A stretch of 64,000 nt of DNA from Anaerolineales bacterium (lineage in GTDB: Bacteria > Chloroflexota > Anaerolineae > Anaerolineales > Villigracilaceae). Of the stretch, positions 46,703-55,091 are shown piece after piece. The translations under genes were made by a program, and so were the position numbers. A model generated the notes under the pieces. It did no database searches. It worked only from the letters and a program-made list of their open reading frames with translations, and was not told the DNA's origin. The DNA is taken from positions 34,672 to 98,671 of the forward strand of contig JABARH010000021.1 of assembly GCA_019187665.1 (NCBI GenBank), read 5' to 3'. Positions within the stretch are counted from its first letter, which is position 1, and every line of letters starts with the position of its first letter.

Positions 46703-46960
46703 ATGGGTCTTAGTTCCTTCGATCTCCTCGGTAACATTCCTCCCGCGCAAAAGACGCTGATGAAACTCTTTCTGCGGCAGATCGAAATGGGCCTGCCGGA
46801 ACTGGAAGCCGCGGTAGGGGAATTGCCCGATGAGAAACGCCTGACACGCGAGCAAGTCATTGAAACGCTGACTGCGTTAATCGAGATGGGCTGGCTCGTC
46901 CAGATCGAGAAGGACGGTCAGGCGCGGTATACGGTCCAGCAGATCAAGACCGGCCACTAA
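46703..46960 (+). CDS. Small winged-helix-like protein
   Basis: An 85-residue protein with a predicted helix-helix-wing pattern: LPDEKRLTREQVIETLTALI, then MGWLVQIEKDGQARYTVQQI. It is clearly related to the 119-residue protein encoded at 51974-52333 (RLTRGDLDQALDSLYEQAWL, then GDKAIYKVN). Both sit near a MinD-like ATPase gene. DNA or protein binding is likely, but no target is known. Confidence 0.7.
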   Translation: MGLSSFDLLGNIPPAQKTLMKLFLRQIEMGLPELEAAVGELPDEKRLTREQVIETLTALIEMGWLVQIEKDGQARYTVQQIKTGH

Positions 46961-46977
46961 AGCCCGGCGCATAAAAC

Positions 46978-47004
46978 AAGAACCCCGTGTTACGGGGTTC
47001 TTTT
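46978..47004. terminator. Bidirectional terminator
   Basis: AAGAACCCCGT and ACGGGGTTCTT pair around GTT, with A-rich and T-rich flanks, between two convergent genes. Confidence 0.85.
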
Positions 47005-47008
47005 GTGT

Positions 47009-47764
47009 TTATTTGCGAAGTTCAGCCGCCACCGCTCTCAACGAAAGCGAAACGGGGTTATCCGGATATTTGAGCGAAAAAATGCCCGAGGAAGCCAGCA
47101 CCATCATCTCGTCCGAGTGCGGGATGACCGCCGCGACCGGCACATTATAGGTTTGGGATACGCGGTCGCGCACTTCATCGAAGTCGAACGCGGTCGGCGT
47201 CTTGTTCACGATGAGAAGCATCTTCGGCACATCCAGCTTGCGGGCCACGTCCACGGTCACGATGGTGCCCTGATAGTCCTGCTGATCGGGGCGCATGAGC
47301 AGGATCAACACATCGGAGATGGCGAGAGAGAGCAGGGTCTCCTCGTTCAAGCCAGGGTGCGTGTCAATCAAGAGGAAATCCAGTTTCAGTTCCTTCACCA
47401 GATCACGGAAGCCGTCATTGAGCAGGCCTACATCATAGCCTTCGCGCAGGATGCGGGCGATCTCGCCCGCCTTGATGCTCGATGGGATGAGGAAGATCTG
47501 CCCTTTTATGTCCGCTCCAACATGACCGGTCACATCGTGGGCGGTTTCCTTGATGGAGCATTTTCCCCACAGGTAATCGTTCAACGAATGTATCAGATCG
47601 GCTTCATCGAAATTGAACAACACATGAATTCCGGGCGAGGCGATATCGGTATCCACGACGCCCACACGCAGGCCATCCATGGCCAGCAGGGAGGCCAGAT
47701 TGGCGGTGGTGTTCGACTTGCCCGTTCCACCGCGGAAGGAGTGAACTGAAACGATTTTCGGCAT
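47009..47764 (-). CDS. MinD/ParA-like ATPase, copy 1
   Basis: A 251-residue deviant Walker-A ATPase. The N-terminal SFRGGTGKSNTTANLASLLA has the two signature Lys-side features, VDTDIASPGIHVLF is the switch I region and LLIDTHPGLNEETLLSLAIS the Walker B/switch II. No C-terminal amphipathic helix of the MinD type is obvious. About 60% or more of residues look the same as in the paralogue at 50954-51739 by eye. The ATG at 47764 follows TTGGAGAG; a TTG at 47776 is the alternative. Confidence 0.85.
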   Translation of the reverse strand: MPKIVSVHSFRGGTGKSNTTANLASLLAMDGLRVGVVDTDIASPGIHVLFNFDEADLIHSLNDYLWGKCSIKETAHDVTGHVGADIKGQIFLIPSSIKAGEIARILREGYDVGLLNDGFRDLVKELKLDFLLIDTHPGLNEETLLSLAISDVLILLMRPDQQDYQGTIVTVDVARKLDVPKMLLIVNKTPTAFDFDEVRDRVSQTYNVPVAAVIPHSDEMMVLASSGIFSLKYPDNPVSLSLRAVAAELRK

Positions 47765-47967
47765 GAGACTCTCCAATCCTTGTGATTGCTTCCATTATAC
47801 GTCCGGAACAGGGCCAGCGTCAAACTTTTTTCAACGAAAATAATTCCACATCAACCATCCGAATTCAAGTTGAGTGTGTTATATTTGCCGGGCCGGTTGA
47901 AAAATCCAAGAGCATTTCAACCCAATTCCATTCCAAACCGCGACCAATCAATATAGAAGACTTGCCC

Positions 47968-48522
47968 ATGTTCTCACGTGCAATCGTCAGCGACGAGCAT
48001 CTGATCCAGCGCATTCAACAAGGCGATCTCGAGTCGTTTAACTCGCTCTATGAGCGATACCAACCCAGGGTGCGCAACCGCGTACGATACGTGGTGCCGG
48101 AAGCCGATGTGGAAGATGTGACCCAGGACGTGTTCATCGCTGCGCTAAAATCACTGCGAACGTTCCGCGGCGAATCCCTGTTCAGTACGTGGCTGCGCAC
48201 ATTAACCAATTACAAGGTTGCCGAATATTACCGTAAACGCAACCGCAAACGAGACCCGCGCGAGGCCCCGCTCCGGGAAGCCGAATTTCTGCCCGAAGAA
48301 AGTTACGGTCCGACTATGGAAGATCGCATTGCGCTGCGCAAGGCGCTCACCGCCCTGCCCGAAAAATATCAGGAGGTCATCCTAATGCGTTTCGCCGAGG
48401 GTATGCAATTCGATGAGATTGCCCAAACCACAAACTCCAACCTGGAGGCGGTCAAATCCGCTTTTCGCCGCGCGATCGCGGCGCTTCGCAAAGCCATGGA
48501 CGAACAACATGCCCCCCACTAA
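47968..48522 (+). CDS. ECF-type RNA polymerase sigma factor, first
   Basis: A 184-residue sigma-70 family factor. Region 2: YVVPEADVEDVTQDVFIAAL with RTFRGESLFSTWLRTLTNYK; region 4: LPEKYQEVILMRFAEGMQFD, then EIAQTTNSNLEAVKSAFRRA. The ATG at 47968 is preferred; the frame is open further upstream but shows no sigma-like sequence. The next gene overlaps by 14 bases and is probably its membrane-bound regulator. Confidence 0.9.
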   Translation: MFSRAIVSDEHLIQRIQQGDLESFNSLYERYQPRVRNRVRYVVPEADVEDVTQDVFIAALKSLRTFRGESLFSTWLRTLTNYKVAEYYRKRNRKRDPREAPLREAEFLPEESYGPTMEDRIALRKALTALPEKYQEVILMRFAEGMQFDEIAQTTNSNLEAVKSAFRRAIAALRKAMDEQHAPH

Positions 48523-48979
48523 ACTGCCTGTATCTCAAGATGAATGGCTGGCCGATTTTACCGACCGGGTACTGAATGGCCATATCAACGAACTGCCTGC
48601 CATGGAAGCGGGACCAGAAATGCACCGGCTGGCCGAAACCATCCTGCAACTGAAGAACGCCTTCCCAGAGCCGCCTGCCGATGCCGTCTCGGTCCGGCGC
48701 GTCCAGGCGCGGGTGATGACTCACGCGCGCGAGGCGCAGCAGCAAAGAGAACGCTGGGGCCGGTTGATGGGCGGCGAATGGCTCATGCAAAAACGCCCGC
48801 GTCTTGCCATCGCCACTGCATTGACTCTGCTGCTGGTAGTGATGGCCGGGGCTGCTCTTGTCAACGGCGAGGGAACGATGGTGGGCAGCGCCGGAACTGG
48901 CGGTATCCTGGGATGGGTCACATGGATCATGCTTGGGCTGCTGATTGCAGGCATTTTCTGGCTGACGCGCCGAAAATAA
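48509..48979 (+). CDS. Putative membrane-bound regulator of the sigma factor
   Basis: A 156-residue protein with a soluble N-terminus (about 1-85, acidic) and two membrane segments (IATALTLLLVVMAGAALV and WVTWIMLGLLIAGIFWL). Its gene overlaps the end of the sigma gene, the usual place for an anti-sigma factor. It lacks the HxxxCxxC zinc motif of the ZAS class, so the role is inferred only from position and topology. Confidence 0.6.
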   Translation: MPPTKLPVSQDEWLADFTDRVLNGHINELPAMEAGPEMHRLAETILQLKNAFPEPPADAVSVRRVQARVMTHAREAQQQRERWGRLMGGEWLMQKRPRLAIATALTLLLVVMAGAALVNGEGTMVGSAGTGGILGWVTWIMLGLLIAGIFWLTRRK

Positions 48980-49076
48980 ATGTTTCCACAAATACCTGCA
49001 GATCGAAACCGCTTCGCACGGACTCTGCCGCCGCCTGCTTTACGATACGGCAATTGCCGTCTGGTGACAAATAAGG

Positions 49077-49082
49077 TATTAT
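49077..49082 (+). promoter_or_regulatory. -10 box of leaderless promoter (prsW operon)
   Basis: TATTAT with 6 nt to the ATG at 49089. Confidence 0.5.
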
Positions 49083-49088
49083 CCCTCC

Positions 49089-50204
49089 ATGCAACTTTCG
49101 CTGGTCACGTGGATCGCCCTGCTGGCTGCCTTCGCCATTCCGCTGGCCTACCTGTATTTTGTTTTCTATAAACGTGACTTTTTTCAGACCAGCAACACGC
49201 GCCTGATGATCGTTTGCTTTCTATGGGGGGCATTCGCCTATCTGATGGCGGCAAAAATCAATTCTGCCCTGCTGCAAAACGGCCTGATCTCTGTGCAAAA
49301 TCTTGTGCGTTACAGCGCCCCCGTGATCGAGGAACTTCTCAAGGGCGCGATTCTGCTCCACCTCATCCGCCGCGCCGACTTTACCTACTTTGTGGATGGC
49401 GCCATTTACGGCTTCACCAGCGGCATCGGGTTTGCCGTGTTCGAAAACATCGAATACGTGCTGGGCAACCCGGCCGCGGCCATGGGACTGGCGCTGGCGC
49501 GCGTTTTCTCCACGAACCTGATTCACGCCACAGCCTGCGGGGCAATCGGAATCGCCCTCGGCCTCTCCCGCTTCGAGCGTTCCGCCTCGACACGCCGCCT
49601 GCTCTCGCTGCTGGCGAGTGTGGCAGCGGCCATTGGGCTGCACATCGCGTTCAACAATCTCGTCGAGCGCGGCGCGCCGATCGCGCTGGCATTTGTGGTC
49701 AGCCTGTCCGGCGCGGGATTGATCGTGTACAGCCTGTCGCGCGGCATGAACGAATTAAAACAATGGGTCAACGAGGAATTGAGCGCGGAGCGCCGCGTGA
49801 CCGCGAACGAAACAAAGATCATCGGCCAATTTGAAAGCGTGGACGACCTGCTGCAGCCCTTTACAAAACGCTTTGGCTCGCAAAAGACCGCCCTGGCGCG
49901 TGAAATGCTGCTCTTGCAAGCGCAAATGGGCATCCACAAACGGACTGCCGAAAAACACCAGGATGAAAAAATGCGCGCGGCCGCCGGGGAGCAAGTAAAA
50001 ACCCTGCGCGCCAAAATGGACGCGATCCGCAGCGACCTCGGATGGTATTGCATGCTGCAATTGCGCGGCATGTTTCCCGAAAAGGGAAGCACCTGGCGCG
50101 AAATGATGGCCGCGCTGCCGCAGGCGCCCAAAGAAAAAGCCGGAACCGGCGTGTGGTCCACGATCAACCAAAGGACAGAACGGACAACGACGGAGGACGC
50201 GTGA
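49089..50204 (+). CDS. PrsW-family intramembrane metalloprotease
   Basis: A 371-residue protein with about seven hydrophobic helices in the first 230 residues. PrsW motifs are in place: VIEELLK (EExxK), FAVFENIEYVL (FxxxEN) and HATACGAIG with a later HIAFNN. Residues about 230-371 form a long soluble, helix-rich tail not common to minimal PrsW. PrsW cleaves anti-sigma factors in Bacillus; a sigma/membrane-partner pair is encoded just upstream. The stop overlaps the next gene (GTGA). Confidence 0.85.
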   Translation: MQLSLVTWIALLAAFAIPLAYLYFVFYKRDFFQTSNTRLMIVCFLWGAFAYLMAAKINSALLQNGLISVQNLVRYSAPVIEELLKGAILLHLIRRADFTYFVDGAIYGFTSGIGFAVFENIEYVLGNPAAAMGLALARVFSTNLIHATACGAIGIALGLSRFERSASTRRLLSLLASVAAAIGLHIAFNNLVERGAPIALAFVVSLSGAGLIVYSLSRGMNELKQWVNEELSAERRVTANETKIIGQFESVDDLLQPFTKRFGSQKTALAREMLLLQAQMGIHKRTAEKHQDEKMRAAAGEQVKTLRAKMDAIRSDLGWYCMLQLRGMFPEKGSTWREMMAALPQAPKEKAGTGVWSTINQRTERTTTEDA

Positions 50205-50941
50205 GCGATGAAATTATCCGCCTGAAAAAAGCGTTCATGTTCCAGGGCCTGCCCGAAGACGTACTGGCGGCGCTGGCGCAAAAAGTCAACCGCCGCGCGC
50301 TGACGCAAGGCGAGACTCTCTTCAACACCGGCGACGAGGGCGACGCGCTCTACATCATTGACGAAGGCTGGGTGAAGGTCACCCGCCAGGACGAAAAAGG
50401 CGACGAACTGCTGCTCAACCGCTGCGGGCCCGGCGAAACGATCGGGGAAATGTCGCTGCTCGACCAGGAACCGCGCTCGGCAAATGTGGTGGCGCTTTCG
50501 GATGCACACGTGATGGAATTGCATCGCGATGGTTTTTTTGAACTGCTCGACCAGCGTCCCGACGTGGCCATGGGCTTGATCCGCAGCATGTCTTCGCGCC
50601 TGCGGTTTTCCGGCATGTACTTTCAGAAGATGGGCGAATGGAGCAGGAAGATCGCTGAGGGCGATTATTCCTTCATGGAACAGATCCAGCCGCTGACCGG
50701 CGGCGACTCCAACTCTGATGAGGAAAAAGCCAGCCAGATGCTTTCGGCGTTCTTCCTCATGGTCAAAGGCGTGAAGGAACGCGAAGAATCCCTGAAGCGA
50801 CAGGTGGAAACACTGACCCTGGCAATTGACGAAAAGAAACGCCGCCAGGAATTCGAAGAACTGACCCAGACCGAGTTTTACACGAAACTCAAGATACAGG
50901 CGCATGAACTTCGCCAAAAACGCCTGGACAACAAATCCTGA
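50201..50941 (+). CDS. Cyclic-nucleotide-binding (Crp-like sensor) protein without DNA-binding domain
   Basis: A 246-residue protein. Residues 1-135 form a cNMP-binding domain, with the phosphate-binding cassette near GPGETIGEMSLLDQEPRSAN, in which the usual Arg is present. The rest is helical and coiled-coil-like and ends in ELTQTEFYTKLKIQAHELRQ. No helix-turn-helix is present, so it is not a Crp regulator. The GTG at 50201 overlaps the prsW stop and follows GGAGGA. It is probably cotranscribed with prsW and the MinD-like ATPase. Confidence 0.82.
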   Translation: MSDEIIRLKKAFMFQGLPEDVLAALAQKVNRRALTQGETLFNTGDEGDALYIIDEGWVKVTRQDEKGDELLLNRCGPGETIGEMSLLDQEPRSANVVALSDAHVMELHRDGFFELLDQRPDVAMGLIRSMSSRLRFSGMYFQKMGEWSRKIAEGDYSFMEQIQPLTGGDSNSDEEKASQMLSAFFLMVKGVKEREESLKRQVETLTLAIDEKKRRQEFEELTQTEFYTKLKIQAHELRQKRLDNKS

Positions 50942-50953
50942 CAGGAGAGACGC

Positions 50954-51739
50954 ATGGGCAAAATCGTTTCGATCCACTCCTTCCGCGGCGGAACCGGCAA
51001 ATCGAACACCACCGCCAACCTGGCCGCGCAGACCGCCCTGGTCGCGGGAAAGCGCGTCGGCGTGGTGGACACCGACATCCAGTCACCGGGGATCCATGTG
51101 CTGTTTGGCCTCGACGAGAACAGCATGGGCAAAACCCTCAACGATTACCTGTATGGCAAATGCGCGATCCGAGAGGTGGCCTATAATGTGGGCGAACACG
51201 CCGACGAGAGCGGCGGGCGCTCGCAACTGGCCGGTAAAAACCTGTGGTTGATTCCTTCCAGCATTCGCGGACGCGAGATCAGCCGCGTGCTGCGCGAAGG
51301 ATATGATGTGGGACGTCTTAACGAAGGCCTGCAAACGCTCATCTCCGACCTTGAACTGGATTACCTCTTCATTGATACGCATCCCGGCCTGAACGAAGAG
51401 ACCCTGCTCTCCATTGCCATCTCCGATGCCCTGCTCATCATTCTGCGTCCCGACCAGCAGGACTTTCAAGGCACCGCCGTCACCGTGGACATTGCGCGCA
51501 GCCTCGACGTGGCCAACCTGCTCCTGATGGTCAACAAGGCCGTGCCAAACAAATACGATTACGTTCACCTGAAAGAACAGATCGAAAAGGCCTATCACGC
51601 ACCCCTGACCGGCATCCTGCCGCTGAACTTCGATCTGGCCGACAACGCCAGCAAGGACATCTTCTCCCTCGCCCACCCAGACCATGAGTGGTCGAGAGAA
51701 TTGCGTAAGGTGGCCGCGGCCATCCTGGCGGTTGAATAG
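50954..51739 (+). CDS. MinD/ParA-like ATPase, copy 2
   Basis: A 261-residue ATPase. N-terminal HSFRGGTGKSNTTANLAAQT, switch I VDTDIQSPGIHVLFGLD, Walker B LFIDTHPGLNEETLLS. Compared with copy 1 there is a short insertion (DESGGRSQLAGKNL) around residue 75-90. The ribosome site is AGGAGAG. It follows the cyclic-nucleotide-binding gene by 12 bases; the pair may couple a second-messenger signal to ATPase-driven positioning. That link is inference. Confidence 0.87.
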   Translation: MGKIVSIHSFRGGTGKSNTTANLAAQTALVAGKRVGVVDTDIQSPGIHVLFGLDENSMGKTLNDYLYGKCAIREVAYNVGEHADESGGRSQLAGKNLWLIPSSIRGREISRVLREGYDVGRLNEGLQTLISDLELDYLFIDTHPGLNEETLLSIAISDALLIILRPDQQDFQGTAVTVDIARSLDVANLLLMVNKAVPNKYDYVHLKEQIEKAYHAPLTGILPLNFDLADNASKDIFSLAHPDHEWSRELRKVAAAILAVE

Positions 51740-51748
51740 GAGGCGGCA

Positions 51749-51961
51749 ATGAAGTGCTGGTATTGCGAAGAATCGCCGAGCGCCGCATGCGCTTTTTGCG
51801 GACGCTTCGTCTGCAAAGACCACTACAAACCCATGTCCACGTTCATCGCCTTATACGTTGGTGAGAACAACATCCCCAAAGGGTTGGCGGTGTCCAATGT
51901 GATCTGGTGCGGGGAGTGCGAACCCCAGCCCGAGCCGATTTCCATGCCGGAACTGTACTAG
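51749..51961 (+). CDS. Small Cys-rich zinc-binding protein
   Basis: A 70-residue protein with CWYC, CAFCG, CKDH and WCGEC, giving two probable zinc sites (B-box/DUF2180-like). AGGAGG precedes the ATG. It lies between the MinD-like ATPase gene and the winged-helix gene with gaps of 9 and 12 bases, so it belongs to the operon. No enzymatic role is suggested. Confidence 0.72.
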   Translation: MKCWYCEESPSAACAFCGRFVCKDHYKPMSTFIALYVGENNIPKGLAVSNVIWCGECEPQPEPISMPELY

Positions 51962-51973
51962 GAGGAGGCGCGA

Positions 51974-52333
51974 ATGGCTGGCGTATTCGATCGCTTGCAA
52001 GCCAAGATCAAGGACAAACAAAAAGAGGGTGGCATCACCGCCCTCGACCTGGCTGACCTCCCCCCGGCCCTGCGTAAGATTATGCGCCTAATGTTGCGCC
52101 GTCTGCAGCTCAGTTATCCCCAACTGTGCGCGGCCATGGAAGAAATGCCCGAGGCCGAACGGCTCACGCGCGGCGACCTCGACCAGGCGCTCGACTCGCT
52201 CTACGAACAGGCCTGGCTGGTTCGTCTTGGTCAGGGTGACAAGGCCATCTACAAAGTGAACCTGCGTCCCAAATCGGGAAGCACGCTGGCCAGCGGCATC
52301 TGGTCTTCGTTGGATGAAAAACTGAGAAAATAA
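51974..52333 (+). CDS. Small winged-helix-like protein, second copy
   Basis: A 119-residue protein, paralogue of the 85-residue protein at 46703-46960, with an extra N-terminal region (about 1-35) and C-terminal tail. A GGAGGAGG site precedes the ATG. It is the last gene of the prsW operon, followed by a long hairpin. Confidence 0.7.
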   Translation: MAGVFDRLQAKIKDKQKEGGITALDLADLPPALRKIMRLMLRRLQLSYPQLCAAMEEMPEAERLTRGDLDQALDSLYEQAWLVRLGQGDKAIYKVNLRPKSGSTLASGIWSSLDEKLRK

Positions 52334-52358
52334 AATTCTCCGCGCCCGCTATACAAAC

Positions 52359-52409
52359 CTGGCGAGCGTCTCTTACGCGCCGTGTGAACGCGCAGGAGAC
52401 GCTCGCCAG
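52359..52409. terminator. Long hairpin between convergent operons
   Basis: CTGGCGAGCGTCTC and GAGACGCTCGCCAG are a perfect 14-base inverted repeat with further GCGC pairing inside. There is no T tract, so it is an assumed terminator or a palindromic repeat. A second small dyad, ACAAGGTTCCTTGT, lies near 52440. Confidence 0.5.
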
Positions 52410-52521
52410 CGTTAATAGACCGCGTTACGCAGCCACACAAGGTTCCTTGTGCGCCCAGCAGGGCAACGTGACAGATGCGGCGCCGAGAACACCCAGCGTC
52501 TGTCAATGAATGATCAAGAGG

Positions 52522-54060
52522 TCACTCTCTGACGCCGATCAATTCGAAGATCGGCACGGGCGCGCTCTTGCCCTTGAGCGAGACCGGCGGCAGCGCGTTG
52601 CAATGGAAGAAAGGCGCGAGCGCCTCCTGTACGCGCTCGCCGATGAGAATCTGATTCTTTGCGGCGCGATCCATCAAACGGGCGGTCGTGTTGACCGTAT
52701 CGCCCAGCACGTTGAACTCGCGGCGGCCGCGCGGGTCGCCGATCTCGGCCACGAAGGCAGGGCCGCGCGCAATGCCGATCTGGCAGCGCACCTCCGGCTG
52801 GCCGGAGCCAACCGTCGGCGGCTTGATGTTCATGATAATGTCGCGGATCGCCAGGGCCGCATGTGCGGCCCGCACCGGGTCGTTGGTGTGCGCGGTTGGC
52901 ACGCCAAAATAAATAACCATATCGGAGCCGGACAAGTGATACGTGACCTTCTTGAGCATTCCGCCGCGCGCCTCCACCGCCGCGTTGATCTGCGCGAAGG
53001 CGCGCGAAAAACTGCTGACCACCTTGAGTTCCTCGCCCGGCAGAACCCGGTCTACAAGTTCAGGCAGGCCGATGAAGTTGACGAAGACTACGGTTGGCTC
53101 CGGGAAGTCCGGCGGGATGTGGCGGTCGGCGGCGCTTTCCACCAGCAGGGTCAACACAGATTGCGGCAGGAAACTGGCAAGCGGTTCGATGGATTGAATG
53201 GTCCCCTGAATCTCGGTCATCATACCCAGAACGCTGCGCTCGAACAGCACCGCGCTCGATTTGCGCCGACGGGGAGCGATCTCATATTCGCCCAGTTGCT
53301 CCTCGCTCAGGGTGTCCAGCACAAGCTGATAGCCCGGCGTACCTGCCTCAAATGAAAAATCGTCAGACACGCGCGCGTAGGCGCGCTCCGAAAGGCAGAC
53401 CCGCCCGGCCATGCCGTTGCTCTCGGCCAGTTTGGCCTGTTGTACCGCCGAACCAAGCAGCACGTGTTCCATGCGGCGCGGCGTGCCAATATCGGCCATG
53501 AGAAAACGGTGCGTGTGAATCCCCACGCGCATCCCAAGATGCAATTGCCCCTGCGGCGTTTCGATCTCTGCAAAGCGCGACATTGCCCTCTGCATCCGCA
53601 GGCCGGCCTTCACAGCCTGCAACGTATCGGTTTGTTTTTCATTGGAGGGAAAAAGGATCAACAGGGCATCGCCGGTAAATTCCAGCAGGTCCCCACCCGA
53701 TTTGCTGATCACTTCGATCATCGTGGCAAAGTAATCGTTCAGCACCTTCAACAGATTTTGCGCGCCGGCTTTGCCGTGGGTCGCGTTCGCCTCCATCAGG
53801 CGCGTAAACCCCGCCATATCGGTGAACATCAACGTGCCCTTTTGCCATTCGAAGCGCACCTCGCCAGGCCGCGGCGGATTCTCCGATATCTGCCGCGGTG
53901 AATAATCGTGCAAAATGCGCTGCAGGGTGCGTAAATGTTCGAAGACTTTCTCCAGCGTCGTCGGCGAGGGGTCCACCCAGGCGGAAACGTACAGGTCCGA
54001 TGGAAGCAGGGAACGCAGACGAGTCTCGATGGGAGCCAGTGGAGAGGCGGATGAGAACAT
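52522..54060 (-). CDS. Tandem class III nucleotidyl cyclase (one intact and one degenerate domain)
   Basis: A 512-residue soluble protein. Domain 1 (about 72-230) carries MFTDMAGFTRLM with the first metal Asp and LLEFTGDALLILF with the second. Domain 2 (about 315-500) has VVFVNFIGLPEL and YHLSGSDMVIYFG, where the first metal Asp is not seen. The layout recalls soluble adenylyl cyclases that form one active site from C1 and C2. It converges with the operon encoding the cyclic-nucleotide-binding protein. Start is leaderless. Confidence 0.82.
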   Translation of the reverse strand: MFSSASPLAPIETRLRSLLPSDLYVSAWVDPSPTTLEKVFEHLRTLQRILHDYSPRQISENPPRPGEVRFEWQKGTLMFTDMAGFTRLMEANATHGKAGAQNLLKVLNDYFATMIEVISKSGGDLLEFTGDALLILFPSNEKQTDTLQAVKAGLRMQRAMSRFAEIETPQGQLHLGMRVGIHTHRFLMADIGTPRRMEHVLLGSAVQQAKLAESNGMAGRVCLSERAYARVSDDFSFEAGTPGYQLVLDTLSEEQLGEYEIAPRRRKSSAVLFERSVLGMMTEIQGTIQSIEPLASFLPQSVLTLLVESAADRHIPPDFPEPTVVFVNFIGLPELVDRVLPGEELKVVSSFSRAFAQINAAVEARGGMLKKVTYHLSGSDMVIYFGVPTAHTNDPVRAAHAALAIRDIIMNIKPPTVGSGQPEVRCQIGIARGPAFVAEIGDPRGRREFNVLGDTVNTTARLMDRAAKNQILIGERVQEALAPFFHCNALPPVSLKGKSAPVPIFELIGVRE

Positions 54061-54066
54061 GGCAAC

Positions 54067-54072
54067 ATTATA
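54067..54072 (-). promoter_or_regulatory. -10 box of leaderless promoter (tandem cyclase)
   Basis: TATAAT on the minus strand with 6 nt to the ATG at 54060. Confidence 0.6.
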
Positions 54073-54139
54073 CTTTGAAGCGCGGCGCGGTCATCCTAAA
54101 AACCCGCTGAACGGAACCGCCGCGTCCAACGCGACATGG

Positions 54140-55015
54140 TTACGTTTTATGGGCGCGCAGTTCGCGCGCCTTGTCCTGCAATTTTTTGAAATACTGGGTA
54201 TCCGTAATTTCCGCCACCTGGCTGGTGCGGCGCGCCTGGTCAATCTCGATGCGGAGTTGGGCGATTTCCTGGCGCAGTTTCGCCTCGCGGATATAGCCAT
54301 CGAGCGCGGCGGAGGCGAGCATGACCAGCGCTTCAAGCGCATCGTCGGAGGCGAACCCCACGATCTGCCCGGCCTCATCTTGTGCGTTGATCAGTTGCAG
54401 CACGCCGATGACCTGCCCCTCCTGGCCTTCGAGGGGAATTGTCAGAAAGGAACGGGAGTGATAGCCGGTGCGCGCGTCGAACGATTTGGTGCCGGAGAAA
54501 TCGAACCCCTGCGCGGTGTAGGCGTCGGGAATGTCAATGCGCGAACGATGGATGGCGGCGCAGGAGGCCACGTTGGTTTCATTGGGCCTGCCGTCCGGCA
54601 ACTTTAACGGGACGGGGTCGAACGTGATCGGTGAACCGCTCCCGCCCATTTTGATATTGAGCGAAGTATTGCGCAGGATGACAAACGTGAGGCGATCGCC
54701 TTCGAGCAGGTAGAGCGTGCCGCCGTCGGCGCGGGTGAGTTTTTGCGCCTCCACCACCACCGTTTCGAGCAGGCGGTTGAAGTTCTTTTCCGCCGAAAGC
54801 GCCACGCCGGTGGGAATAACCACGCGCAGCATCTTCAACTGGCGGTCGCGCGCCAGAACGTTGCCCGCCATCGAATCGAAGACGCGCGCCAGGTCGCCGA
54901 TCTCCTCCTGCACAGAGAGCAGGCCGGTCAACAGATCGCGACGGTATTCCCCGTTGGAAACGGCGCGGGCGGCCTCGATCAACTTCAGGATGGATTGGTG
55001 TTCGTGAGTGGTCAT
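54140..55015 (-). CDS. GAF-domain signalling protein
   Basis: A 291-residue soluble protein with a helical N-terminus, a GAF domain (about 85-240; RADGGTLYLLEGDRLTFVIL and GQVIGVLQLINAQDEAG) and a coiled-coil C-terminus ending in EITDTQYFKKLQDKARELR. The same tail motif ends the cyclic-nucleotide-binding protein at 50201-50941. The ATG at 55015 follows GAGAG and a leader; an in-frame ATG at 55051 lies in the promoter. Transcribed away from nadD. Confidence 0.8.
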   Translation of the reverse strand: MTTHEHQSILKLIEAARAVSNGEYRRDLLTGLLSVQEEIGDLARVFDSMAGNVLARDRQLKMLRVVIPTGVALSAEKNFNRLLETVVVEAQKLTRADGGTLYLLEGDRLTFVILRNTSLNIKMGGSGSPITFDPVPLKLPDGRPNETNVASCAAIHRSRIDIPDAYTAQGFDFSGTKSFDARTGYHSRSFLTIPLEGQEGQVIGVLQLINAQDEAGQIVGFASDDALEALVMLASAALDGYIREAKLRQEIAQLRIEIDQARRTSQVAEITDTQYFKKLQDKARELRAHKT

Positions 55016-55079
55016 ACGCTCTCGTTCGGCGCGGCAAGTATAACGTATCATCGGCCCGCAATAATAGACGGACTTACGT

Positions 55080-55085
55080 TATACT
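55080..55085 (+). promoter_or_regulatory. -10 box of leaderless promoter (nadD)
   Basis: TATACT with 6 nt to the ATG at 55092. A minus-strand TATACT nearby (about 55037-55042) serves the GAF gene. Confidence 0.6.
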
Positions 55086-55091
55086 CTACGC

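Noticed and set aside
47782..47967. N-terminal extension of the first ECF sigma factor
   Set aside because: The extra 62 residues look like translated promoter DNA; sigma region 2 starts soon after the ATG at 47968.
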